A DNA stretch of 49,789 nucleotides from a virus. The stretch lies in the IMG/VR virus record IMGVR_UViG_3300006922_000037, positions 1 to 49,789 of that record; one strand, written 5' to 3'. Below the pieces are notes generated by a model. That model was not told the origin of the DNA, ran no database searches, and saw nothing but the letters and a program-made list of their open reading frames with translations. Positions 39,712-45,938 of the stretch are shown here, piece by piece. Position numbers and translations under genes: made by a program. Numbering within the stretch: position 1 is the first letter of the stretch; the number at the start of each line of letters is the position of its first letter.

Positions 39712-40523
39712 AAAAAATAGCCATACTTAGAAGCACTTCAGGCATTGGAGATATTTTAATGATATCTCCAATTATTCGTGAATTATCATTAGTAAACAAT
39801 ACTAAGATTGACTTCTATACAAACCTATCATATATAAGTGAAATAAAAGTTTTAAACAAAAACCCTTTCGTAGGGGGTGTATATGATATTGATAGTTTTG
39901 ATCATCATGTTTATAATACAGTGCATGACTTATCATATATAGCATATGCTTATGAGCAAGCTGGATATTCTTTATCTAGACAAGAAATATTTGCTAAATA
40001 TTGTAAAGTAGCACCTAGTAGTTATTTGCCTGTATATACTAATAATATCTCATATTCTTATGATAAAAAAACTATAGCTATACATACAGAATCAGCTGAA
40101 GATAGAAGAAGTTGGTCCTATGAATATACAGAAACATTGATAGGATGGATATTAGATAATACTGATTGCAATATAATATATTTAAATCAAATGCCTCTTA
40201 AAATAAAAGATAAACGTATTTCTAGTTATTCGAATTATGAACTTAAAAAATGTGTTCAATTCTTATCAGGTGCAGATTTATTAATATGTGTAGATAGTTG
40301 TTTTATGCATTTTGCAGCTATGTTAAAAGTTAAAAGCTTAGTACTTTTTGGAAGTACTAAGCCTAAGTTGCGTTTAAAACATTATCCTACACATGATGCA
40401 TTATATACTTCTGTAAAATGTAAAGGTTGTTTTTATAAAGATTGCAATAATTACATGTGTATGAAAGAAATAAAGCCTAGTCAAGTGATAAGGGAAATTA
40501 GTAATTATGCGTTTTTGTTTTGA
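39708..40523 (+). CDS. GT9-family glycosyltransferase (ADP-heptosyltransferase-like)
   Basis: At 271 aa it is somewhat shorter than cellular heptosyltransferases (about 320-350). GT9 hallmarks are present: an N-terminal SGIGDILMISP loop (11-21), and DLLICVDSCFMHFA...VLFGSTKP (190-219), in which D196, S197, H201 and the FGSTKP loop bind the nucleotide-sugar. The C-terminus has a C-x2-C-x4-C-x4-C pattern (C238, C241, C246, C251) followed by a MKEI helix, as in several phage and bacterial GT9 proteins. GT9 enzymes transfer heptose from ADP-heptose to a lipid A-linked or protein acceptor in the cytoplasm. The donor and acceptor here are unknown. The start overlaps the fibre gene stop (ATGA) and the end overlaps the HAD gene. 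Confidence 0.82.
   Translation: MKKIAILRSTSGIGDILMISPIIRELSLVNNTKIDFYTNLSYISEIKVLNKNPFVGGVYDIDSFDHHVYNTVHDLSYIAYAYEQAGYSLSRQEIFAKYCKVAPSSYLPVYTNNISYSYDKKTIAIHTESAEDRRSWSYEYTETLIGWILDNTDCNIIYLNQMPLKIKDKRISSYSNYELKKCVQFLSGADLLICVDSCFMHFAAMLKVKSLVLFGSTKPKLRLKHYPTHDALYTSVKCKGCFYKDCNNYMCMKEIKPSQVIREISNYAFLF
39744..39772. repeat. 11-bp inverted repeat in coding sequence
   Basis: ATTGGAGATAT (39744-39754) pairs with ATATCTCCAAT (39762-39772) around TTTAATG. It encodes the GT9 N-terminal loop. A second stem in the gene is at 40336-40362 (GCTTAGTACTT, 11 bp). Confidence 0.7.
40336..40362. repeat. 11-bp inverted repeat in coding sequence
   Basis: GCTTAGTACTT (40336-40346) pairs with AAGTACTAAGC (40352-40362) around TTTGG. 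It encodes the substrate-binding FGSTKP region of the GT9 protein. Confidence 0.7.
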
Positions 40524-41181
40524 TATCGATGGGGTTATTTTTAAGATAAATAAAGATTATAAAAAACATGAGCCTATATCGTCTACAGTTAAATATATTC
40601 ATCATTTAAAGTCACTAAACCATGAAATTGTTTTGTATACTGCTCGTAAAATGCAGACATTTAATGGTAATATTGGTAAAATAAATAAAGAAATTGTCGA
40701 AAGCACTCTATTTAATTTGAACAGGTATAACATACCCTATGATGAAATTTATTTTGGTAAACCAAATGCAGATGTGTATATAGATGATAAAGCTTTAAAC
40801 TTTTATGATTTCAAGGAGTATGTTATGCAACCTCAATCTTCTCACAATTCAGATAGTAACAGTAATAATATCGGTATAATTACTTATCGCTTAAATGAAA
40901 TGGAGAAAAAAATAGAAAAGAATTTAGAAACTTTATTATCTAGAGTAGATACTCTTATAGATAAAATCAATCATAGTGAGCTTAAAGTTAATGAACTTAA
41001 AGTTAAAGTTGATAATCTAGAAAGAGATGTTCAAGTTTTAAAACAAACAGATGACAAAACTAAAGAAGATCTAAATCAAATCAAAGTAACTATGGCTGAA
41101 AAGATTGGTTGGGGTGCATTAGGTGGTGGCACTATGACAATTATAGTCAAGTTATTTGAAAGTCTATCAGGAGGTCAATAA
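40507..41181 (+). CDS. HAD-family phosphatase fused in frame to a coiled-coil membrane protein (224 aa)
   Basis: Residues 1-106 are a compact HAD phosphatase: D6-I-D8-G-V (motif I, nucleophile D6), T45 in LYTAR (motif II), K85 (III) and D93-D94 (IV). No cap domain is present, like small sugar-phosphate phosphatases near capsule or LPS genes. Residues 107-196 are a coiled coil and 197-224 a hydrophobic segment (KIGWGALGGGTMTIIVKLF), the architecture of small XhlA-like phage membrane proteins. There is no stop between the parts, but a strong Shine-Dalgarno sits before the in-frame M107, so a separate 118-aa product is likely. It overlaps the GT9 gene by 17 nt. HAD call good; membrane role inferred. 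Confidence 0.75.
   Translation: MRFCFDIDGVIFKINKDYKKHEPISSTVKYIHHLKSLNHEIVLYTARKMQTFNGNIGKINKEIVESTLFNLNRYNIPYDEIYFGKPNADVYIDDKALNFYDFKEYVMQPQSSHNSDSNSNNIGIITYRLNEMEKKIEKNLETLLSRVDTLIDKINHSELKVNELKVKVDNLERDVQVLKQTDDKTKEDLNQIKVTMAEKIGWGALGGGTMTIIVKLFESLSGGQ
40813..40818 (+). promoter_or_regulatory. Internal Shine-Dalgarno inside the HAD-coiled-coil gene
   Basis: AAGGAG lies 6 nt before an in-frame ATG (40825-40827) that falls exactly at the boundary between the HAD domain and the coiled coil. This is one of the stronger ribosome binding sites in the window. Confidence 0.65.
40825..41181 (+). CDS. Candidate internal gene: coiled-coil membrane protein (118 aa)
   Basis: Nested in frame within the HAD fusion. 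It begins MQPQSSHNSDSN after the AAGGAG site, has a polar linker, a long coiled coil of about 85 residues and a C-terminal glycine-rich hydrophobic segment. Its size and layout resemble phage hemolysin XhlA-like or holin-accessory proteins. Whether it is made separately, only as the HAD fusion, or both cannot be told from sequence. Some relatives may encode these parts as two genes; the complete lack of a stop codon here makes the fusion unusual. Confidence 0.5.
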   Translation: MQPQSSHNSDSNSNNIGIITYRLNEMEKKIEKNLETLLSRVDTLIDKINHSELKVNELKVKVDNLERDVQVLKQTDDKTKEDLNQIKVTMAEKIGWGALGGGTMTIIVKLFESLSGGQ

Positions 41182-41408
41182 TGGCTATTGAATTAAATAA
41201 TCAATTTGATGCATTAACAGTACGTAGAATCTCGAATCTTGAAGAAAGAGTTCGAGATCTTTTTACGGCACAGAATCAAATGGTGTCACTTACACAAGTA
41301 CAAGAACTGTTAACTGCAATTTCTACTGAGTTACAAGCAATGCATGAAACTTTAAATTCATTAGAACGTAGAGTTTCAATTTTAGAAGATATTCCAGATA
41401 TTGATTAA
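41181..41408 (+). CDS. Small coiled-coil protein (75 aa)
   Basis: Its ATG overlaps the previous TAA (ATAATG) and is preceded by a strong AGGAGG. It is nearly all coiled coil, with heptad leucines and isoleucines (RRISNLEERVRDL..., LQAMHETLNSLERRVSIL), and lacks a membrane segment. It is the last plus-strand gene. Its TAA overlaps the end of the opposing minus-strand operon by a few bases. The function is unknown; it may act with the preceding membrane protein. Confidence 0.65.
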   Translation: MAIELNNQFDALTVRRISNLEERVRDLFTAQNQMVSLTQVQELLTAISTELQAMHETLNSLERRVSILEDIPDID

Positions 41409-41542
41409 TCTTTAAAATAAGGATTAAAATCTTTTTTATTAGAATCTAAACCTAATTTAGATTCTAAATCTGCAATTTCTTTTCTCATTTTTTCTATGCG
41501 TTTTTGTAAATCAGATTTTTTATCTTTTTTACAATTACACAT
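41405..41542 (-). CDS. Small Cys-containing coiled-coil ORF (45 aa)
   Basis: It encodes MCNCKKDKKS, then a charged helix (DLQKRIEKMRKEIADLESKL) and a short polar end. The start overlaps the stop of the preceding gene as TAATG, a common coupled arrangement. The N-terminal C-x-C could bind metal or be oxidised. Its stop codon lies within the last codons of the opposing plus-strand gene, so the two operons overlap tail to tail. The 12-bp hairpin at 41439-41467 is inside it. Support: coupling, codon use like its neighbours, and full coverage of an otherwise empty 130-nt gap. Confidence 0.6.
   Translation of the reverse strand: MCNCKKDKKSDLQKRIEKMRKEIADLESKLGLDSNKKDFNPYFKD
41439..41467. repeat. 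12-bp inverted repeat near the convergent operon ends
   Basis: TTAGAATCTAAA (41439-41450) pairs with TTTAGATTCTAA (41456-41467) around CCTAA. An upstream TTTTTT on the plus strand becomes AAAAAA ahead of the stop on the minus strand, so it is not a standard terminator in either direction. It could still act in the 3' region of either operon. Confidence 0.7.
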
Positions 41543-41808
41543 TATTCTTCACTTTGCGATGAAGAAAGTTGATCTTGCAATTTAGTGATTTTATTTTTAC
41601 TGCGAGTTAAATCAGATTTAACTTTCTTAAGTTCAGCTTTAAGATCTTTAAGCTGAGAGTCTAATAATAACTTTTCACTTTCACATTTATCACATGAAGC
41701 AACTGGTTGTGAAGATTGATTAGCTAATTCTTGTTTAAGAGCAAGAATTTGATTTTCTAATGCAATAATTCTTTTACTAGTTTGTTGTCTTTCTTTAAAT
41801 AAACTCAT
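41542..41808 (-). CDS. Coiled-coil protein with a C-x-x-C motif (88 aa)
   Basis: I set the start at the ATG at 41808, 2 nt after the previous stop and 8 nt after AGGA. A longer TTG-started frame exists but would overlap the previous gene. The protein is two coiled-coil stretches (residues 8-30 and 46-84) flanking a linker with C-D-K-C. That could bind a metal or make a disulfide. There is no signal peptide or membrane span. It forms a small cluster with the next 45-aa gene. Function unknown. Confidence 0.6.
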   Translation of the reverse strand: MSLFKERQQTSKRIIALENQILALKQELANQSSQPVASCDKCESEKLLLDSQLKDLKAELKKVKSDLTRSKNKITKLQDQLSSSQSEE

Positions 41809-41810
41809 AA

Positions 41811-42308
41811 TTAAAATCCTGTAGGTTTGTGAGGTGTAAATAATAAATGTGGTTCCCAATTTTCACTTTCAGAATTAAAAGATTGTTTCATATCTAAAAT
41901 CGCGTGGATACCTTGTTTATCTATTCTAACAGCAAGTATGTTCTCCATTGCAAGTACTTCTGCAGTTCTTTCTGCTAACCATTTTTTGCCTTGGAGTTCC
42001 CATTCAGGAAGTCTATTATTAGTATTAAAATCTACAACTGTAGTTTCGTGATAATCTCTATTGGAGATATCATCAACAAAACTAATTGTTACATTTTTAA
42101 AATGGCGAACTCTTCTTAACCAAGTAAAGATTGCTTGAGGCAATTTTTCTCTACTAATTAATTCTGTTAAATTTCTACCAGCAGGTATAACCATTTTTAC
42201 TGTTTTATTTATTTTAGGTCCAGATAGTTTTTTAACTAAACTGTATTGATTAGATACATTACTATTTGTGCCTAATTGCTGTATGGCAGTTTTTTTATCA
42301 ATTGACAT
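41811..42308 (-). CDS. Unknown protein (165 aa)
   Basis: The ATG has AGAGGA close upstream even though it lies 37 nt inside the previous gene. The protein has an alpha/beta pattern with PAGRNLTELISREKLPQAIFTWLRRVRHF and a WELQGKKWLAERTAEVL helix, then two strands with a HAILDMKQSF segment and a Trp/His-rich C-terminus. No recognisable catalytic motif, membrane segment or signal peptide. Position in the replication block suggests a cytoplasmic early protein. Confidence 0.6.
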   Translation of the reverse strand: MSIDKKTAIQQLGTNSNVSNQYSLVKKLSGPKINKTVKMVIPAGRNLTELISREKLPQAIFTWLRRVRHFKNVTISFVDDISNRDYHETTVVDFNTNNRLPEWELQGKKWLAERTAEVLAMENILAVRIDKQGIHAILDMKQSFNSESENWEPHLLFTPHKPTGF

Positions 42309-43006
42309 AAGTCCTCTTTATGATAATTAGAGTTATTACTAATATTATTTAGAAATTTATAAAAATCTTTTTTATCATAGTAATCTTCTGTGTATTTAAT
42401 ATACAGATAAAATAAAAAAGGATTTTCTTTTTCTATAATAGATAAATAACCACTATCTATAAATATGTCAAAGCATTTATTATTATAATAATAATAGGAT
42501 TGATTAGTTAAAAAATCTCTTTTAGATTTATAAATGATTTTTCTAATTATTTTAAATAAAAAAGTTTTAATTTCACAAGTAATAAAATAAAACAATCTGT
42601 AATTTTTTTTATACTTAGGTTTTCTTTTATGTACCTTATTTAAATGCATTAAAAATGCTTCAACTAAATGATCTTTGAAAGAAAGATCATTTTGCAAAAG
42701 GTAGTTTTTGTACTTCTTTAACTTCCAATTTAAAGTTGCAATTGGACGATCATCTTTTTCTAATAATTTTAATAAAGTATATAAAGTTATATTTTTGTTA
42801 TATTGTTTTGCATTAAATAAGTTAGTTATAAAATCAAAAAAGGAATCCACTGCTATAAGGATAAAAGCAATAGACTCCTTTTTTGAAATGTAACTCGACT
42901 TGACTTTACTCTGAGAATTTAAAGTAAAGATATTATGATAATGCAAAACAAAATCATTATAGTCAACAGTTATATATAATGATTTCTTTTTTGGTTTTAT
43001 TATCAT
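42272..43006 (-). CDS. Unknown, Tyr/Lys-rich protein (244 aa)
   Basis: The ATG at 43006 overlaps the previous TGA (ATGA); a longer frame from a TTG is less likely. The protein is basic and strongly rich in Tyr, Asn, Lys and Phe, with helical regions, and I see no catalytic motif. Base use is even more AT-rich than its neighbours. The gene contains the most elaborate hairpin in the window (42834-42886) and an 11-bp stem (42666-42692). Its last 37 nt overlap the next gene. Function not recognised. Confidence 0.55.
   Translation of the reverse strand: MIIKPKKKSLYITVDYNDFVLHYHNIFTLNSQSKVKSSYISKKESIAFILIAVDSFFDFITNLFNAKQYNKNITLYTLLKLLEKDDRPIATLNWKLKKYKNYLLQNDLSFKDHLVEAFLMHLNKVHKRKPKYKKNYRLFYFITCEIKTFLFKIIRKIIYKSKRDFLTNQSYYYYNNKCFDIFIDSGYLSIIEKENPFLFYLYIKYTEDYYDKKDFYKFLNNISNNSNYHKEDLCQLIKKLPYSN
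42666..42692. repeat. 11-bp inverted repeat in coding sequence
   Basis: AAATGATCTTT (42666-42676) pairs with AAAGATCATTT (42682-42692) around GAAAG. It lies in the 244-aa gene. Confidence 0.7.
42834..42886 (-). repeat. 21-bp stem with G-U wobbles on the coding strand
   Basis: Arms at 42834-42854 and 42866-42886 pair along 21 positions with an 11-nt loop. Three positions (45/75, 48/72 and 50/70, last two digits) are A-C or C-A on the plus strand, which means G-U pairs in the minus-strand RNA. The stem is therefore continuous only in the gene's own transcript. It begins with an A-run and ends with a U-run (CCUUUUUUGA). Confidence 0.75.
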
Positions 43007-43353
43007 TTTTTCTTTTTGACAAGATAAGCATTGAATAGATCTATCCAATCATCTAAACGCATAGTTACTAAAATATCAGCTCTATCGTCTCTAGTTATAG
43101 CAACTGGTATTTTGCCATTTACATTAGCATCATCAATAGCTTGTCTAAGTGCAGCTTTTATATTGCATCTTTTATGTCTTTTAGCTTCTATATGAAGTAT
43201 AGGCATATCAACATCGGATACTTCAGAACCACCTGATCTAGTTTGACCAATCCCTCGTTTGGCTGTTAGTTTAGTATTTTCTGTAAAATACTTAGCTAAC
43301 TCTCTTTCAAAAGCAGCACCTTTTGTTCTTGCTCCTCGACCTCTTGAAGCCAT
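43003..43353 (-). CDS. PD-(D/E)XK nuclease, Holliday-junction-resolvase-like (116 aa)
   Basis: The ATG has AAGGA 6 nt upstream. GAAFERELAKYF near the N-terminus supplies the helix glutamate, and SDVDMPILHIEAKRHKR (residues about 46-62) contains the D...E-x-K core; a following ALRQAIDDA helix supplies the usual Q. This is the classic arrangement of a small PD-(D/E)XK endonuclease, and its size fits phage resolvases and VRR-NUC-like proteins. It could resolve recombination intermediates or trim replicated DNA. The stop overlaps the next start. Substrate unknown; fold call fairly sure. Confidence 0.75.
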   Translation of the reverse strand: MASRGRGARTKGAAFERELAKYFTENTKLTAKRGIGQTRSGGSEVSDVDMPILHIEAKRHKRCNIKAALRQAIDDANVNGKIPVAITRDDRADILVTMRLDDWIDLFNAYLVKKKK

Positions 43354-43369
43354 AATAAATCCTTTACAA

Positions 43370-44005
43370 TTATGTTTTTATTTTAAAATCAATTTTATCT
43401 GATTCACTAATTTTATCTATTATGTTATATTCTAATGCTTTTTGAGTGTCAAACCAATAAGAAGTTTTACCTTCAAAATATTTGTTCCAAATGCTTTTTT
43501 TAATTTTAGCTTTTCTTTGTATAAGTCTATCTGCAATTACTTTTGAGTTTGCATAGTGAGATGCAAACTCATTCATCTCGCTAGAAGAAGTAATAGCTGA
43601 ACCATCTACTACAGGCTCATGGTAAAAGAAACTACAATTAGGTGTAGCTATTCTATAATCAGCAGCACTTAATATAATCAAACCAGCAGAAGCACATAAA
43701 CCTGTAGCTTGAATAATAACAGGGTTAGGTAATTGAGTTATACAATCATATATAGCTAAAGCGTCTGTTAAGTTTCCACCAGGTGTATTTAAATGTATAC
43801 CAATTGTATCTTCTGTATCTAAATGGTTTAAATGATAAAGCTGTGATATTAAAGAAGTAGCTGATTGAGCATTTACGTCTTGATTGAAACTGATAACGCG
43901 GCTATCAGGTCCATAAAACAATATTGAGTTTGGTTCCCATACAGTGTTGATCTTTTCTTGTTCCTCAAGTGCAAATAACATTTGAATTAGTTCTTCTTTA
44001 TTCAT
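43370..44005 (-). CDS. ClpP-like serine protease (211 aa)
   Basis: GAGG lies 5 nt before the ATG. The protein has the ClpP core: oxyanion-region NTPGG (73-77), catalytic S106 in GLCASAG and H129 in FFYHEP. The expected third-member Asp is not evident: the family's D-R-D position aligns near the GKTSYWFD segment (181-188), so the triad may use another acid or be altered. A ClpP fold in a phage is most often a prohead protease, but those normally sit beside portal and capsid genes. Here it lies in the replication block, so it may instead act on host or phage regulatory proteins. A short N-terminal helix (ELIQMLFALEEQ) precedes the core. Confidence 0.8.
   Translation of the reverse strand: MNKEELIQMLFALEEQEKINTVWEPNSILFYGPDSRVISFNQDVNAQSATSLISQLYHLNHLDTEDTIGIHLNTPGGNLTDALAIYDCITQLPNPVIIQATGLCASAGLIILSAADYRIATPNCSFFYHEPVVDGSAITSSSEMNEFASHYANSKVIADRLIQRKAKIKKSIWNKYFEGKTSYWFDTQKALEYNIIDKISESDKIDFKIKT
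43544..43571. repeat. 11-bp inverted repeat in coding sequence
   Basis: TGAGTTTGCAT (43544-43554) pairs with ATGCAAACTCA (43561-43571) around AGTGAG. It lies in the ClpP-like gene. Confidence 0.7.
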
Positions 44006-44012
44006 GATAACC

Positions 44013-44432
44013 TCAATTTAATATTAATTGTTTTAAATATTCAGAAGTTATTTTACCAATTTCTTTATAAGAAATTTCTATGTATTTGTAATCTGCATCT
44101 AATAAAAATGTTTTCTTTCGATTATCTCTATACTTAATGTTAAAAAAGTTTTTCTGTTTTTCTTCATAGCTTATATCTTTTGTAAAAGATGTAGAGTGAT
44201 AATGTTGTCTGCCATGTAATTCTATAATTACTCCAAACTCATCTATCCACCAATCAACAGCATCTTTATTATTAGGATAATCATCTACAAGAAATGATAA
44301 AGGTACTTCTTGATAGCAACCAAATTGCCTAAAGAAAGAATCGTTTGCAAATATGTCACGTACTTTATTATGGAAATTAGAAGCATTTTCATAATAAAAG
44401 AATTGATTCTTAAGTACACTTCTACTTTTCAA
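44013..44432 (-). CDS. Vsr/DUF559-like nuclease with a TTG start (139 aa)
   Basis: Residues about 59-75 read DWWIDEFGVIIELHGRQHY, the D...I-I-E-x-x-G-x-x-H core of Vsr and DUF559-type PD-(D/E)XK-fold nucleases. It is followed by a YRDNRKKTFLLDADYKYIEI segment, the family's usual R-D-x-x-K and final strand. No Met occurs after the first residue, so the start must be non-ATG: TTG at 44432, with GTAGG 5 nt upstream and an 11-nt overlap with the previous gene. Such proteins in phages act as nicking or homing-type nucleases. A free-standing homing nuclease is possible. Confidence 0.7.
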   Translation of the reverse strand: MKSRSVLKNQFFYYENASNFHNKVRDIFANDSFFRQFGCYQEVPLSFLVDDYPNNKDAVDWWIDEFGVIIELHGRQHYHSTSFTKDISYEEKQKNFFNIKYRDNRKKTFLLDADYKYIEISYKEIGKITSEYLKQLILN

Positions 44433-44721
44433 AATTACCTACAACAATCTCTTCATCTTTATTGAAACCTAATACACCTTTCGATACAAGAAATTGCACA
44501 AGTGCAGTCCATAAAGAATCGTCTTCTATGTGATGAAAATGACCAGTAGCACTTATTTGTTCTATATATATCTTTTGGCTCGGTTCATGTAATAAAGCTA
44601 CATATTCACATAAACTTCTTTTTACAGTTGCTAAATGAGTCCAAGGTCCACCATAGAATAAGTCTGATGGAAGATTTATTCTTATCTTAGATGCTAGTAC
44701 AAAATCACCGTAAGTTGGCAT
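44422..44721 (-). CDS. Unknown small protein (99 aa)
   Basis: The ATG has a strong AAGGAG 7 nt upstream and overlaps the previous gene by 17 nt. The protein has strands around KIYIEQISATGHFHHI and a GPWTHLATV segment, a His/Gly-rich centre, then a helix LWTALVQFLVSKG. No catalytic motif or membrane segment. I do not recognise it. Tight coupling to the nucleases on both sides suggests a nucleic-acid-related role. Confidence 0.55.
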   Translation of the reverse strand: MPTYGDFVLASKIRINLPSDLFYGGPWTHLATVKRSLCEYVALLHEPSQKIYIEQISATGHFHHIEDDSLWTALVQFLVSKGVLGFNKDEEIVVGNFEK

Positions 44722-45466
44722 TTAAGCACTCCTTTCTTTTTATACAGTTTTTTTCATTACAGTAAAATCTAGGTTTAGGTTTTCTTTTTTTGTAATCTTT
44801 AAATAAAGATTTAAAATTATCCGTATTTACTTCTTTGTAATCTTCTAGGTCTATTGTTATATGTTTTAATCTATAGTCGCGTTGATTGCGATTTCTAAAT
44901 GTAGGAGTAGGAATATATAAGAAATGCATCTTAACTGGTTCTCTTCTACGTTTTTGTTTAGTATGTATTTTTCTTAATATCTTTAATTTAAAGTAATTCA
45001 ATGGGTTATTTTTTATATTAAATTCATCTAAATCTTTTGCAAAACATATAAGATGATAGTATGCGTCTTTATTTTGTTGTATTAAAATAAGATCTAAATT
45101 TAATTTTAATTCAATATCATCCATTTTTACTACAGGTTTGTAATCTACAAAACCAGGCATATATTTTTCTGTTGGAAATAAGTCAATATACTTAAAAAAC
45201 AATTGACTATAAAAAGAGTGTAAATAACCTAAATCATCAATTGTGTTTATATCTGAGTAGTATTTTTTAATTAAAGTTTTTAAATAGTTATTTAAAAATA
45301 AATCTATATCTTTTAATTCTTTTTTTAAAATTAAATAATTTAACTTTAAAATTAAATCTTTAAATAAACATTGAGCTATAGAAAGCTTGTTAATATTACC
45401 GCCTAAATAATGTAAGTAATTGCAATAAGAGATTGTAATTACTTCATCTTCGTTATAACGTTCCAT
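44705..45466 (-). CDS. Cas4-like Cys-cluster protein with degenerate PD-(D/E)XK motif (253 aa)
   Basis: One Cys near the N-terminus (C15, SYCNYLHYL) pairs with a C-terminal C236-x4-C241-x5-C247, the layout of the Fe-S cluster in Cas4/AddB-type nucleases. The core should be D then (D/E)-x-K. Here LNLDLIL (about 122-128) gives the first D, but the next motif reads LICFAKD, so the usual acidic residue is absent and activity may be lost or changed. The middle is basic (KIHTKQKRRREPVKMHF). If the fold is right, the protein would process or bind DNA ends. The start codon lies 14 nt inside the preceding gene's end. Confidence 0.55.
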   Translation of the reverse strand: MERYNEDEVITISYCNYLHYLGGNINKLSIAQCLFKDLILKLNYLILKKELKDIDLFLNNYLKTLIKKYYSDINTIDDLGYLHSFYSQLFFKYIDLFPTEKYMPGFVDYKPVVKMDDIELKLNLDLILIQQNKDAYYHLICFAKDLDEFNIKNNPLNYFKLKILRKIHTKQKRRREPVKMHFLYIPTPTFRNRNQRDYRLKHITIDLEDYKEVNTDNFKSLFKDYKKRKPKPRFYCNEKNCIKRKECLNANLR

Positions 45467-45938
45467 AAACTAACGATGTTGTTAAAGCTGTTACAATTAC
45501 GCCACTGATTACAAGTGCAACTGTAGTTTTAAATTGTAGTTTTTTATATTGACTAGTTTTTAAATTAAGCTTCTTTATAAGTTCTTTTTTATCTTTTATA
45601 AGTTGATCATTATAAGATAAACAATCGTCATTTATTGTGTCTATTAATTTATCGCAAATTAAACGTTGTTCATCTATGCAATCTGTTTCATTATTAGATA
45701 TACGATTCATTTCTGTTTTAATGTCTTCTAAATCAGCTTTATACAACAGTATTCCTTCAAATGGAGCAGGAACTGTTTGTTTTAAATAAACGACCTTATC
45801 AATTTTAAAAGTAGAAGTTAATTCATATTCAAAAAAATGAGGTTGCCAAGTAGAAGGATTTAATCCTAAATTAAATCCTTCAGCACTAACAGATAAACTA
45901 AATAAAGATAATAATAAAAATATTATTTTTTTATACAT
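45453..45938 (-). CDS. Exported membrane-anchored coiled-coil protein (161 aa)
   Basis: The ATG at 45938 starts MYKKIIFLLLSLFSLSVSAEG, a clear signal peptide with likely cleavage after SVSA; no lipobox cysteine follows. A TTG-started version would add ten residues and spoil the signal. A middle coiled coil includes several cysteines, and the C-terminus has a membrane helix (TTVALVISGVIVTALTTSLVYG). GAGG lies about 12 nt upstream. It overlaps the preceding membrane protein gene by 16 nt. The pair could be a spanin-type lysis pair, but this member is not an outer-membrane lipoprotein, so that is only a possibility. Confidence 0.6.
   Translation of the reverse strand: MYKKIIFLLLSLFSLSVSAEGFNLGLNPSTWQPHFFEYELTSTFKIDKVVYLKQTVPAPFEGILLYKADLEDIKTEMNRISNNETDCIDEQRLICDKLIDTINDDCLSYNDQLIKDKKELIKKLNLKTSQYKKLQFKTTVALVISGVIVTALTTSLVYGTL
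45853..45881. repeat. 12-bp inverted repeat in coding sequence
   Basis: GAAGGATTTAAT (45853-45864) pairs with ATTAAATCCTTC (45870-45881) around CCTAA. It encodes residues just after the signal peptide of the exported protein. Confidence 0.8.
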
